Positions 1 to 11,188 of a stretch of 64,000 nt of DNA are shown piece after piece. The notes beneath the pieces were generated by a model. It ran no database searches. It saw nothing but the letters and a program-made list of their open reading frames with translations, and was not told where the DNA came from. Position numbers and translations under genes: made by a program. Origin of the DNA: a candidate division SR1 bacterium Aalborg_AAW-1 (GTDB lineage Bacteria; Patescibacteriota; Gracilibacteria; Absconditabacterales; Absconditicoccaceae); NCBI GenBank assembly GCA_001007975.1, contig CP011268.1:496001-560000 (forward strand), in the 5' to 3' direction. Every line of letters begins with the position of its first letter. Position 1 is the stretch's first letter.

Positions 1-639
1 CAAAATTTTTCTGGATTCCCAGATACCTTACCACAAACGATAGTAGTCTGACAAATTTTGTCGTCAGGATTAGTTGCACAGGTGTCCCAATTCCCATTTC
101 AAATTCCTGATGATAAACTTCTGATCCTAGTTGCTGGTGGATCTTTAGGAGCGCAGAAACTTTATAAAGCTGTCTTGAAAGCAACTGCGACAGATCCATG
201 GTTTGTGGAACACTGTGTCATCGTGATCGTGAATGGACAACATCTGATCGATGCTAATGATTTACCAAAGAATCATGATCATATTATTATTACCGATCTG
301 ATTACGGAACAGGCTATCATGTGATGGCTTTATCGTCGTGCAGATATCGCTGTGGTTCGTGGAGGTACGACGACACTTGCTGAGTGCAAACTCTTTGATA
401 CTCCATTGGTTATCGTTCCCCTTCCTGTGACACATGATCAGCAGAAGAATGCAGAATTTTATGTCGACAACTTTGGTGATATCTTGATCTCTCAAAACGA
501 TCCCGAATTTGTTCAAAAACTCTATAGTTCTCTTGCAAACATAAAATCAAAACATATAACAACATCAACTGATAAAATAAAAGAAAAAATTGCACAAGCT
601 AAAATTACTATCTTAGACAGAATGCTGTCATGAAGATAG
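1..639 (+). CDS. murG: MurG-like N-acetylglucosaminyl transferase, C-terminal part
   Basis: The open frame runs in from the left edge, so the N-terminus is missing; 212 residues are visible. It resembles the C-terminal nucleotide-sugar-binding half of MurG, the membrane-associated enzyme that adds GlcNAc to lipid I to make lipid II. Visible family signatures are VAGGSLGAQKLY (the GGSxGA loop), the acceptor-side ADIAVVRGGTTTLAE (usually ADLVISRAGASTLAE) and PLPVTHDQQKNAE. Three in-frame TGA codons read as Gly (for example MGWLYRR near 322), and the gene ends at TAG after a Gly-Arg tail. The Arg in VVRGG replaces the usual SRAG, so a related GT28 transferase is possible. Confidence 0.75.
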
Positions 640-758
640 TCGTATACTTTCTTTGTAAAAAATTTTTCTAAAACAAAATTTTCTGAAGTAAATCGATATT
701 GTAGAACGATGAAAGAATCCTGGTTGAATAGTGACTTTATTGACTAAGTAATATTAGT

Positions 759-3700
759 ATGAATAAATTCCTTTTGATCATTTTTGCGTATATAATAATT
801 TTTTTATCAGGATCTGTCTGAGCGTATGACCTTCGTATCACGGAAGTGTTTGTTGATGGGAGTGATGAGTTTGTCGAGATTACGAACGTTGGTGAGAGTG
901 ATTTTTCTGGTACGATTGTCTTGTCTGGAGTGAAGAGCTCGCCATTGATAGTGTCCAATATCTCACTAGCCTCCTGATCTCTTCTTCTCCTTGGCGATAA
1001 CGTGTCAATGTTGTCTAGTGGTAATATTACACTGAAAAGAACTTCACTCTGACTGAGTTTGGGTGACACGAATTCTCTTGCTGTTCAGTTGTTGTTTGAT
1101 GGATTAGTAGTCGATGAGTTTTTAGTTTCGCACTCTGACGTTCAATCTGTCGATAACACTTCCACGAGTTTTCACAAACTCCGAGACGGGTCAGGATGGT
1201 CAGTTTTTCCTACAACAAGTGACTATATTCGATGAACGAGTATCACTGCGAATCCATGAGTTGTCTATCAGAGTGATGGAGCGATACTCTTGCCTTTGGG
1301 TGTTGATGTCGTTCAGCCAGAAGAAACCGAAGAACCAGCTCAGTGTCCTGTGAGTCCCTTTGTTGTTGATGAAATTTTTAATGGTGAAGAATATGGTCAT
1401 TATATAGAACTTCTTTTTACCCAAGACTGGGAATGATGAATTGTTCTTTCGTGAAATACATTGACAACAGTTGTCGATATACCAACCCAATCGCGACAGA
1501 AGAATATGAGATATCTGATAGCTCCTTCAACATCCTGACTCCTCCATCCTGACAATATTATTATCAATCCTGATCTTACCATCTCTACAGGACAGCTCCT
1601 GATTTCTTCCATTGATGGTAATATTTTGTCTTCTATTTATGTCATGAATAACTGAAATTCTTGGTATGAACAGGGAGCTATGGACTGTGATATCTTTATG
1701 ACAATAGCATGAGCTCCTTCTCCTGGTTTTGATGATCAGTTTCTTCCATATATGGGAGTAGTTTCAGCACCATCATGACCATACTGTCCAGTCAATCCTC
1801 ACGCTCCTTCATGAACAGGCGCTAGTTGATGAACTGGAGAGAATGTTTGATCTTGATTTTTTTGATCTGGTATTGTTGACCTTCATCTATCACTGATCGA
1901 CTATGATCCGCCGTGATCTGATACGAACACCGAAAGGATCGGTCTGACGCTATCGGGTACAGAGAGTATATCTTTGTCGGGTTGGAAAATCATGTATGAA
2001 TCCAAAACTTATAACTTTGTTTCTTGAACTGTCCTTTCATGACAAGAATATATCAGAATAGCAAACTTTCAGCTCGTAAATTCTCGTCCAGTCTGTGTCA
2101 ATCTCTATTATCTTGATACTCATGTCGATGTAGCCTGCTATGATCCAGCTCTCCATCCTTCACCTTATTTGCCTTTGACTGCTCCTGCACTACCTCTTGA
2201 TTATGCGAATATCCAGTTTAATATTGTTTCCCTTGTCTATGATCCTCCAGGAAGTGATACTGACGCTGAATCGATTACCATACAGTTTGATGGCTGAGCT
2301 GATGAAATACTACTCGATAATCTCCGCTTACGTATTGGAACGAAAACAAAGAGAATCTATGGAACCATACGTTCTGGACAGACATTGAAGCTTGTTTGAA
2401 ATTTCCAGATGCCCAATACTGTTCCTACTTGCGTGGCCCTGGTCTATGAAGACATTGTCTATGATGAGTATTGTTATGATCCTACTCTTGTCCAACCTCC
2501 AACAACTTCAACGATCGATTATTCTTCCTATATTATTGGTATAGACAGTCTTGTCTATGATCCGCCTTGATCTGATACTGATAATGAGATTGTTATCCTT
2601 TCCATTCCTTCATCTGTTAATCTTGACTTGTCTACCTTGTATTTGTCGTTTGATAATAAAAAACGTTATTTAGAAGGAACAACCTATAGATGATGAATCA
2701 TATCGGTAAGAGGAAATTACCAATTCCCCAACAATAAAGCTACTTGTGTCGAACTCAAGCAAGGTGATACAGTATTTGATACCTACTGTTATGATCCAGA
2801 AGAGGATAAACATTGAACTGGACAAATCTTTTCTGGAATAACTCTTTCATGAATTGATATTACGATTGATAATATGGTCTATGATCCACCTTGATCTGAT
2901 ACGAATAACGAAGTCGTCACTCTCACCGTGTCAGCACCCATTACTTTACAACAAGCTCTCTATCTGTCATTTGACAATAAAAAGAAAAAACTATCTGACG
3001 TACTTTCTCTTTCTGGTTCGATAAGCTTCGTATGAAACTACCAGTTGCCAAATAGTAAGTCAATCTGTGTCGAGTTACTGTACGGTTCACAAATCTTGGA
3101 TGACTACTGCTATGATCCAAATTACAAAGATGTATCATTAAGTTGACAAGGAGATATTTCATTCTGATCTGGTCTGCAGATTGCTCGAGTCCTCCCTAAT
3201 CCCAAGTGAAAAGACGATGCAAAAGTGAATGAATTGATAGCACTTTCATGGAATGGCTTTAACGCGAACGGAGAGAGTGGACAAAACTGACAACTTATCG
3301 ACAACAACGTGAAACTCAAGATTAATACTACCACTATTCCGCTTTCTGGTCTGATACTTCTGTCAGGAGAAACTGTTTTTCCTGCTGGTAAGTCTTTGTC
3401 GAATTCACCAAGTTGTCTGTATTTATATGTCTATGATAAGGAAGTCGATCGTCTCTGTTATCCGCAAGCAAAAGATAATACGCGCTATTATCATCCTCGT
3501 CTCTGAATTTGAGCCCAAACCATTCCTGATTCGCTGATCGATACGTTAAACTTTGCTGGATGAAATCTTTCCAAATTATTGTTGAAAAAAATTGATAAAA
3601 AGATTTGTCTGACCTATGAGGGAGTGCAGATCCGTTGTATAAACAGCTGAGAGTCTGCTACGAGTAAGAAAAATAGAGCTCTTCTTACGCTCAACAACTC

Positions 3701-3980
3701 CTATATAGCTCAGATCACTGATATGTATTATAACAATACGCTTCATCCTACAATCCTTCGTCGTCGATTGAATAGTTATACTCTTCTTTCTAAAAAAATA
3801 AAAAACAACGAACTCTCTGAGCTAAATGTTTATGGTGCCACCATTAAGCCTACAGAACTTGATCGTTATGTGGAACTTGTCTATGATCAGTCACCTGATG
3901 AATATCTTCTTGATCAATTTGGTCGTAGTTTGTTTTGACATGACAAGATGGATGAGTATTATAAAAAAATATATCAATAA
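759..3980 (+). CDS. Secreted lamin-tail-domain repeat protein, 1073 aa
   Basis: An N-terminal hydrophobic signal (MNKFLLIIFAY, then SGSVGAYD) is followed by extracellular repeats. Two early segments carry the lamin-tail pattern (ITEVFVDGSDEFVEITNVG and VDEIFNGEEYGHYIELLF). Four tandem units follow, each with YDPPGSDT, starting at codons at 1902, 2238, 2556 and 2880, so spacing is 106-112 codons. Most units end with a second motif, C-x(n)-CYDP, suggesting one disulfide per unit. In three of the four units the Gly of PPGSD is TGA; in the second it is GGA. A further LTD-like segment (ARVLPNPKGKDDAKVNE) lies near 3185. LTD domains are usually surface or nuclease-associated; no catalytic domain is visible, so I infer a structural or adhesive surface protein. 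With code 11 the gene breaks into many fragments. Confidence 0.85.
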
Positions 3981-4017
3981 AACATATGACACTTTGAATT
4001 AGTAATAGTATATAATT

Positions 4018-4980
4018 ATGCATTGATTTTTAAAATGTTTCTATGGCTTTCAGAATCTTGGCGATGAGATGTTGTTTTGGTGAGTATTGGACTATATTGA
4101 TACTGCCTATGGAGATGTTGATGAGCTTACTGTAGAGGTAGATAATGTCGCATGGATGGAAGAACGATGGACAAAAAACGTCGATATGATGATACAGTTA
4201 AAACTTGCTTCTTGATTTGTTTCACAAAAGAAGATTATTAAGTTTACAACGATCTCTAAAAATATTTTGGATAATTTTCATTATGATTTCTATTTCTTTG
4301 GATGAGGGGAGGTGTTTGCAGAATCGAGATGATTTCATGGTGGTTGGAATTATCTGTTTCGTTATCTCTATCCGATTCTGCGTAAAAAATTTATCCTTTT
4401 GGGTGGTATTGAGACTGCGACAACATGGCGACAGAAATTATTGTATAAGATTGTTTTACCCAGAGCTCAAAGAGTTGTCACCAGAGATCATACTTCATTC
4501 GATGAAGTAAAACATTACACTGATAAGGCTGTTCATCATTATGATTTTGCAATTCCTGTTGTTGATAGATATAGACAGAATATGTCAGGACGTAGTCTCC
4601 AAACATTTGTTATTACCAAGCCCTATGTTATTGTCAATATTGTCCAATCGATGAGCTCAGAAGAGCTTTATCAAAAAATAAAAATATTTCTTACTGAACT
4701 GTATCCAAACTATACTCCTGTCTATCTTGCTGGTAAGTCTATCAATAGTAATGATACCATATTTGCACAATGGTTAGAATGAGCATATCCACATCTGCGT
4801 GTTTTTCAACGAGAAGAGTATTCTCTTTCAGAGCTTCTTGCTTTAATTGATGGAGCTAGTGCATGATTTGCCTCTAGACTTCATATTCTTCTTCTTTTGC
4901 AAGAATTTGAAAAACCGTTATATTCTGCTGTTTATGCAGAGAAGGTAAAAAAACTTATTACTTCAACAATTGAATTATAA
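4018..4980 (+). CDS. Polysaccharide pyruvyl transferase family protein
   Basis: 320 residues. The N-terminus MHGFLKCFYGFQNLGDEML matches the (G)xxNxGDE signature of the polysaccharide pyruvyl transferase family (CsaB, WcaK), and FFGGGEVFAES corresponds to the glycine-rich second motif. CsaB-type enzymes add ketal pyruvate to secondary wall polymers, which are what SLH domains bind. An SLH protein is encoded 3 kb downstream, so a role in S-layer anchoring is an attractive inference. Glycines in both motifs are TGA-coded. It starts 37 bp after the LTD repeat gene and is probably co-transcribed. Confidence 0.75.
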
Positions 4981-5013
4981 GAATCCTAATCTTTAAAAAT
5001 AAAATTTCCTTAT

Positions 5014-5976
5014 ATGAACAACATATCCTATGCAGTTGTTATTCCATCGAATAGAGTGTTTGATAGTATTAAACCTCTTTTGGTATCTCTTAGTGAGCAG
5101 ACTTTGTCGCCTTCACAAATTGTAATAGTGCGAGATCGTCATGCTGACAAATCAGAACTTGATACCTACATTATATCCGCCAAACTCCTTTTTGCTCAAT
5201 TTGAAAAACTCCGTATCGATATTATTCATCCATGAAGAGATAAAAAATTTACGATCTGACAAGGTGCAAGTTATGTCCGTAACTATGGAAGAAAACAAGT
5301 CACTACACCTTATATGATGTTTATTGACGATGACAATGTGTGTCCAGATGATATGGCTGAAAATCTTTTTGGATTTGTAACTCAACAAGCTCATCCAGAA
5401 TACACAGTAGTATCTCCCTTGCAGTATGATGATACACAAAGTATTATTCGTCCTGCCTTAGCGTCAGGATTTAATTTTGCTCTTTGTAGACCAGTACGAT
5501 TATGAAATCATGTGATAGAATCGTCTGACCGCTATTTCTCCTTACAGTTAGCATCATCAAACTGTCTCGCATGACCGACTGCACTATTTGAGACATATCC
5601 TTTTGATGAACAGATACCATTTGTTTATGAGGATCTCATCATGACTGCGAACATGTCGAGATGATGAGTACAACTTTTCGCTGATAGTTGGGCCCATGTC
5701 ATCCATCATCATGCTCACAGAAATAAACTTTCAGAACTTTATGCGAATACCCCAGATCGTGCCTACTATAAAGCAAAACATAGAATAATCTTGATTCATG
5801 TCCTCTGAAATTGGCGACAACAACTCCTCTTTTATCTAAGTTGATTTGTGTGACAATTAGGTTGGATTGTGTTGCATATCCTTTATTATGCTCCCATGTC
5901 TCATTGGTTCTGATTGTTTTCTGCATTATATAAAGGTACAAAAGATGGAATACTGTATATCACAAGAAGATCATAA
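5014..5976 (+). CDS. GT2 family glycosyltransferase
   Basis: 320 residues with a GT-A fold: SYAVVIPSNRVFDSI at the nucleotide-binding start, FIDDDNVCPDD as the metal-binding DxD segment (residues about 101-111), then VYEDLIMTAN as the acceptor-side ED motif and a hydrophobic C-terminal stretch (LLFYLSGFVGQLGWIVLHIL) suggesting membrane association. It probably transfers a sugar from a nucleotide donor to a surface glycan. It follows the pyruvyl-transferase-like gene by 33 bp. Several Gly codons are TGA. Acceptor and donor cannot be told from sequence. Confidence 0.8.
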
Positions 5977-6039
5977 TACTTATACTACTTAGTATATCAT
6001 GAATTAGTAATACATTCTTTATCCTTAATGTGATAAGAG

Positions 6040-7605
6040 ATGCTCGTAGTACTTCTTTTTACTGCTATGATACTTATATCAGTACTTACTCGTAGTATAA
6101 TGGTAGTCTGAGTATGTATGCTGATCGTTCTCGTAGTGCTTCTGCTTAAGAAAAAACATATAAAAACTGTCTTTGTCTATTTTTTGTCAATGTTGTCAGG
6201 ATTGGGATCGGTAATCGTCTATGATACCTTGATTGTTCACTGAACTTCCACGGTGTCAGCTCTTCAAACTTTTCGTGTCATAGAACAACAGAGAATAAAT
6301 AGGTATCTGATAGAAGTTAAGAGTTGAGAGTCTGCTTTGTCGGAAGATAGGTGACAAGATAAAAGTCAGTTATTATTATATTCTACAGCATCGCTAGAAC
6401 CCGGGGATCTCATACAATCTAGTCGCACCATAATACAGAGAAAGTATGATGAAAAATGGTGTTGGCGAGTATGTATTCAGAAAAATAGACAAAATGGACA
6501 AATTGTAGACAATGAGAGTTTTGATTATGATGCTTGGTTATATATACAAGGATTCGATGGCTCTGTATATGATAACAATCCTTATATCGTATGACAAGAA
6601 GCAGTAAGCACAAGAATGCAATTGAAACAATATATCAAACATACTATAGTAAAAAATTTGTGATCCGACACGGTGTGAGCACTATGATTGGGTATGCTGA
6701 TCGGAGATAGATCATTATTTCACAAAGATGAGTATCAGTCGTTTATAGATAGCTGACTCATACACTTAGTCGCTGTGAGTGGATGAAATATAGCTATTAT
6801 GGTTGCTTTGGCTTCATTGTTGCTGTTTTGGTTACCTTTTTATATCAGGATAGTGGTTCTCATTCTTGTCGTAGTAGCCTATTCCTATCTGGTAGGTACT
6901 GATTCGAGTGTGGTACGTGCTACGATTATGGCATTACTTACTCTCTTTGCTCTTCTTCCAGGTCGTCAGATATCGATATGGAGACTGTTAGCTTATGCTT
7001 GGATCTTGATGTTGTTACGAAATCCATATTATCTCCTTTATGATCTCTGATTTCTTCTTAGTTTCTGAGCATTGCTCGGTATTATCTGGGCGGATAGGGT
7101 AGTGTTTCAGAAGTTGAAAGGTAAAATTAGCTGACAGATTGATGATTATGGATTGCCTCGTCGTTCCTCCTCGCAATGACATATTAAGGTATGAGAAATT
7201 AACAAGTTTTCATCGTCTTGGTGGAAAGAACAACTATGGAATGCGTTTCGTATCCTTATACTCCCCAGTATTGGTGCTATGGTAGGTGTCCTTCCTGTTT
7301 TGATACGACATACTGGTCAGATTAATCTTTTTTGACCTCTGTTGAATATGGTTATTGTGCCTTTTGTTTCATTGATTACGATATTGCTTATTGTTCTTAC
7401 TCTTTTGTCATGGTGATGGATAGCTACTCTACTCACATGACTCTTGTCGATGATTATATCATTATCGTTATGATGATCTCAATACAGTCTCTTGTTGTAT
7501 GGAAATAGATTCGCTGCTAGTGCGATATGATGAATAGTTGTATTATATTGGATATGGTGGATTCGACAAGAAGTGGAATGTAGCGCTTCAGATCCTGTTT
7601 CATAA
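6040..7605 (+). CDS. comEC: ComEC/Rec2-type DNA uptake channel (short form)
   Basis: 521 residues, multi-spanning. The Competence domain is recognised by HLVAVSGGNIAIMVALASLL, the VGTDSSVVRATIMALL segment (usually G..PSv.RA..M) and the LLRNPYYLLYDLGFLLSFGAL segment. ComEC is the inner-membrane pore through which single-stranded DNA enters during natural transformation. An OB-like soluble segment sits near residues 90-200. The metallo-beta-lactamase domain found at the C-terminus of long ComEC proteins is absent: the gene stops soon after the last membrane segments. ATG at 6040 is the first start after an in-frame TAA at 6034. At least 20 TGA codons are read as Gly. Confidence 0.88.
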
Positions 7606-7962
7606 TATTGCTCTGTGAATTTGCTCTATGTAAGATGGATATATTATGACATTATTTCTTATTATGACAAGTTGAAAGTAATGGTGAGAAATGATACATT
7701 GGAACTAAATTCTTGTCGTATTGTGTCTATATTATCTGTATGGTTCTGTCACACTGATAGAGTTTGTTCGTAATCTAACTAGTTCGCTCTGTATATAGTA
7801 TTTATGATGTGACAACATCTGTCTATCACTTTCATATAGTTATGACTATCTTGTGTCAAAATCTCTTGCAATCTGTGATTGATATCGATACACTTTAGAC
7901 ATTACTGTGTGGAGACACAGTGAATACAATTTGCCTTTTTATTATTTTATAAGTACGTACGT
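7606..7962. other. Intergenic leader of the S-layer gene
   Basis: 357 bp between comEC and the SLH protein. Apart from the promoter at 7866-7894 and an AT-rich leader of about 60 nt I see no gene. The sequence just before the start is TAAGTACGTACGT, without a Shine-Dalgarno motif. Confidence 0.6.
7866..7894 (+). promoter_or_regulatory. Promoter of the S-layer gene
   Basis: TTGCAA at 7866-7871, a 17-bp spacer and TACACT at 7889-7894. The same TTGCAATCTGTG string recurs in the tRNA-Ser promoter at 10985, which supports it as a real promoter element. The inferred start lies near 7901. Confidence 0.65.
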
Positions 7963-10779
7963 ATGAACTTAAAAAACAAACTATTCGCTGGACTTACAGC
8001 GTTGTCAGTTGTTGCTATGTCATTCGTTCCTGCTGTAAACTTCGTATCTGTTAAAGCTGACTCAGCTGAAGATATGGCTGCTTACACTTGGGCGTTCGAT
8101 GAAGGTCTAACAACTATGACATCTTTTGATGCTTTCATGTTTGAAAACGCTATCAGCAGAGAACAAGTTGCTAGATTCCTTGTTAAAGGAGCTGAAGCAC
8201 TTGGAATTGAACTTTCTTCTGATCAAACTTGTGATTACAAAGATCTAGCTTCTGCTGATCAATCACTTGTTGAATTCATCAACGAAGGATGTGAACTTGG
8301 TCTTTTCAAAGCACAAGCTGATTTCAATCCAAAACAACTTATGACTAGAGAACAAGCTGAACTTGTTGTAGCTAGAATGGTTTACGGAATGGACGAAGTA
8401 AACGCTTACGCTGAAGACGCTGGAATCTCTGAATTCGCTGCTGCAAGAGAACTTCTTATGGCTGATGAAATCGTTAAGGTTGAAATTCCTGCACAAGCTT
8501 CTGTTAAGAGAGGACATCTTCTTCTTATGCTTTACAGATTGGCTGATGCTGACGTAGTTGATCCAACTACTCCTACAGCTCCTGGATATGCTGAAGTGTC
8601 TCTTGTATCAGCTCCTGCTGATCAATCTGTACCTTATAATGCTAATGGTGTTAAGGTTGGTACTATCAAACTTACTGCTGGACAAAACGCTACTACAGTA
8701 TCTTCTGTAACAGTTACTAGATCTGGACTTGGTAATGTTGGTGACCTTCAAGGTGCATGGCTAGCTAACGCTAATGTTGTGACTGATGTTAAATCTTTCT
8801 CAAGCTCATCACAATCTGCTACTATCAAATTCTCTCCTTCACTTAAACTTGCTGCTGGAGAATCAATGAATTTTGATGTAATGGTTGCTGTTGATGGTGC
8901 TGTGAATAGTGAACATTCATTCAAAGTATCTTCAGTAAATGTATCTAATGGTACTGCTTCTGGAGCTCCTGTATCTCTTGGAACAATCAAAACAACATCT
9001 TACTCAGTTGCTAAAGTTTCAGCTACTCTTGCTGGACAATCTAGTCTTCAAGCTGGTAAAACAAATGTATTGGTTGCTACTGCTAAAGTAACTCCTGTTA
9101 AAGAAGCTTCTGTAAAGAAAGTTGTAATTAACAAATACTCAGCTACTCCAAGTGCTGATTTCACAGAAGCATTTGCTAATATGAAAGCTTATTACAAAGG
9201 AAATGTTGTAGGTACAGTTTCTGTAACTAATGACAAAATCGTTGTAGATGGTCTTGATATTGCTGCTTTGGCTAATGAAACTATTAATATCGAACTTAAA
9301 GCTGACATTACTTATGTAGGAGCTAGTCTTACATTTGCTGCTCAAGCTGGATATGATAGCACTTCAATCGTAGCTGTTGAAAAAAATTCAGGATACGGTA
9401 TGCCTGTAACTACTACAGCTGCTACTTCTAATATTAACATTAGTGGTGTAAACTTAAAGATTACTAAGACTACAACTGGAACTACAACTGTAAATCCAGG
9501 TGCATCTAACGTAACTCTTTACGAAGCTGATATTACTTCTGATGCTGAATTTGATGTAACTAAATTCTGGCTTAAAGATGCTCAAGGAACATTTGCTTCT
9601 TATACTGGATTCTCTGATAATAAAGTAGTTCTTTATGTTGGTGGTGATGATTATGAATTGACTACTACTGGAGGAACTCCTGCTTACTCAGCTACTTCTG
9701 GATTCTACTTCCAAACAAATGGAGTTAAATTCACTGTAGAACCTGGTCAAAAAGTTAAGATCAAAGTAGTTGGATCATTCTTGTCTAATGCTAACGCTGC
9801 TGACTTCAAATTCTCATTTGGAATTGATGAACTTAAGAGCTTGACAGATAACAATACTCTTTCAATTTCTAAAACTCAAGTAGGTGATAGAGTTTCTGTT
9901 AAGAACGGTTCTGCTGTTGTTAAGACTGCTACTGTAGCTGCTCCTACAACTCAAAGAATTTACGCAAGTGCTGAACAAGAAATCGGAAGATTTGCTATTA
10001 AAGCTACTGATGATGAATTGACTCTTAAAGAAGTATCATTCGCTAATTCAGGAGTACTTAATGGTGGTACATTAGAAGATCTTCTATCTGATGTTAAACT
10101 TGTAAGACTTTCTGATAATACTGAACTTAATTCTTCAGTAGAAATCGATGGTAATGCAATTAAATTTACTAGCATGTCTTCAGCTTTCGCTAAAGATACT
10201 GACGTAAACGTTAAAGTAGTTGCTAATACTAACACATTCACAAACGATACTCTATCTGGTACAGTTAAATTATCTATTGTTTCAGGATCTCTTGTAGCTA
10301 CTAAAGCTTCTGATGGATCAAATGCACAAGTATCAGGAACTCCTACATTCAAGCAATATACTCTTGGTGTACAAGCTCCAGTTGTTACTCTTGTTAAAAA
10401 TGATTCAAGCAGATTTACTGTTACTGTTAAGAATGTAGACACTGAAGCTGATGTTGTATTGACAGGTATCAAAGCTAGTGTTAAGGTTGATTCTTCAAAC
10501 GATGGTTATGTTGGAACATTCTGTCTTAACCTTCAAGGATCAAGCAATACTGATTGTGCTGCTGCTGATGCTGCTTCAGGATTCGGTAATATTGGTGCTG
10601 CTGGAACTAGTCAAACATTTGCATTGACTACTCCTGTAACTCTTACTAAAAACGGAGGAGAAATTTCTTACGAAATTTATGTAGATTCAAGCTTCATTAA
10701 TCCAACAGGATTACAAGCATTGATCCAAAATCTATACTTCGACGGAACTTCTGAAAACTACAACGTATCTGCTCAATAA
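7963..10779 (+). CDS. SLH-domain S-layer protein, 938 aa
   Basis: A signal peptide (MNKFL-type start MNLKNKLFAGLTALSVVAMS, cleavage probably after VKA near residue 32) is followed by three SLH-like modules in residues about 38-195 (ISREQVARFLVKGAE, MTREQAELVVARMVYG, VKRGHLLLMLYRLAD). SLH modules bind secondary wall polymer. The remaining 740 residues are beta-rich, Ser/Thr/Val/Ala-rich repeats typical of S-layer or surface-fibre proteins; two Cys pairs are visible. It has its own promoter and terminator and is probably very highly expressed. No UGA codon occurs in 938 codons although the protein is glycine-rich: Gly is GGA or GGT, Arg is AGA, unlike its neighbours. Confidence 0.9.
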   Translation: MNLKNKLFAGLTALSVVAMSFVPAVNFVSVKADSAEDMAAYTWAFDEGLTTMTSFDAFMFENAISREQVARFLVKGAEALGIELSSDQTCDYKDLASADQSLVEFINEGCELGLFKAQADFNPKQLMTREQAELVVARMVYGMDEVNAYAEDAGISEFAAARELLMADEIVKVEIPAQASVKRGHLLLMLYRLADADVVDPTTPTAPGYAEVSLVSAPADQSVPYNANGVKVGTIKLTAGQNATTVSSVTVTRSGLGNVGDLQGAWLANANVVTDVKSFSSSSQSATIKFSPSLKLAAGESMNFDVMVAVDGAVNSEHSFKVSSVNVSNGTASGAPVSLGTIKTTSYSVAKVSATLAGQSSLQAGKTNVLVATAKVTPVKEASVKKVVINKYSATPSADFTEAFANMKAYYKGNVVGTVSVTNDKIVVDGLDIAALANETINIELKADITYVGASLTFAAQAGYDSTSIVAVEKNSGYGMPVTTTAATSNINISGVNLKITKTTTGTTTVNPGASNVTLYEADITSDAEFDVTKFWLKDAQGTFASYTGFSDNKVVLYVGGDDYELTTTGGTPAYSATSGFYFQTNGVKFTVEPGQKVKIKVVGSFLSNANAADFKFSFGIDELKSLTDNNTLSISKTQVGDRVSVKNGSAVVKTATVAAPTTQRIYASAEQEIGRFAIKATDDELTLKEVSFANSGVLNGGTLEDLLSDVKLVRLSDNTELNSSVEIDGNAIKFTSMSSAFAKDTDVNVKVVANTNTFTNDTLSGTVKLSIVSGSLVATKASDGSNAQVSGTPTFKQYTLGVQAPVVTLVKNDSSRFTVTVKNVDTEADVVLTGIKASVKVDSSNDGYVGTFCLNLQGSSNTDCAAADAASGFGNIGAAGTSQTFALTTPVTLTKNGGEISYEIYVDSSFINPTGLQALIQNLYFDGTSENYNVSAQ

Positions 10780-10817
10780 TTCACTTATTGAATAGTGCTG
10801 ATGTAAATCAGAGCAAG

Positions 10818-10841
10818 AAACCCACTTCGGTGGGTTTTTTT
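10818..10841 (+). terminator. Rho-independent terminator of the S-layer gene
   Basis: AAACCCAC, a TTCG tetraloop, GTGGGTTT and a T run, 40 bp after the stop codon. Confidence 0.92.
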
Positions 10842-10984
10842 AATAAAAACTTTTATACTACTATATGAAGAATGGATTATTATGAAATCTGTCTATGTCT
10901 GTAGAGATGTCACTTATGTAATATAACGCGATAGACTTCATAAAACATTGATAGAACCTAGTACTTTCAATGTGTGAATTTGAC

Positions 10985-11013
10985 TTGCAATCTGTGTCAG
11001 AAATCAGTATATT
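10985..11013 (+). promoter_or_regulatory. Promoter of tRNA-Ser
   Basis: TTGCAA at 10985-10990, 17-bp spacer, TATATT at 11008-11013. The leader before the tRNA holds a GNRA-type hairpin at 11046-11068 (GCTA-GAAA-TAGC inside TCCT/AGGA). The rest of 10842-11088 shows no gene. Confidence 0.7.
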
Positions 11014-11088
11014 TTAAAGGTTATCCTACAAGATAATAGACCACATCCTCGCTAGAAATAGCTAAGGACGCCTATATGGTACCGGGAA

Positions 11089-11176
<88 letters not shown>

Positions 11177-11188
11177 TTTACATATTTT

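Noticed and set aside
8263-10472. Several long minus-strand ORFs under the S-layer gene
   Set aside because: They are shadow frames produced by its biased codon usage, without domains or starts of their own.
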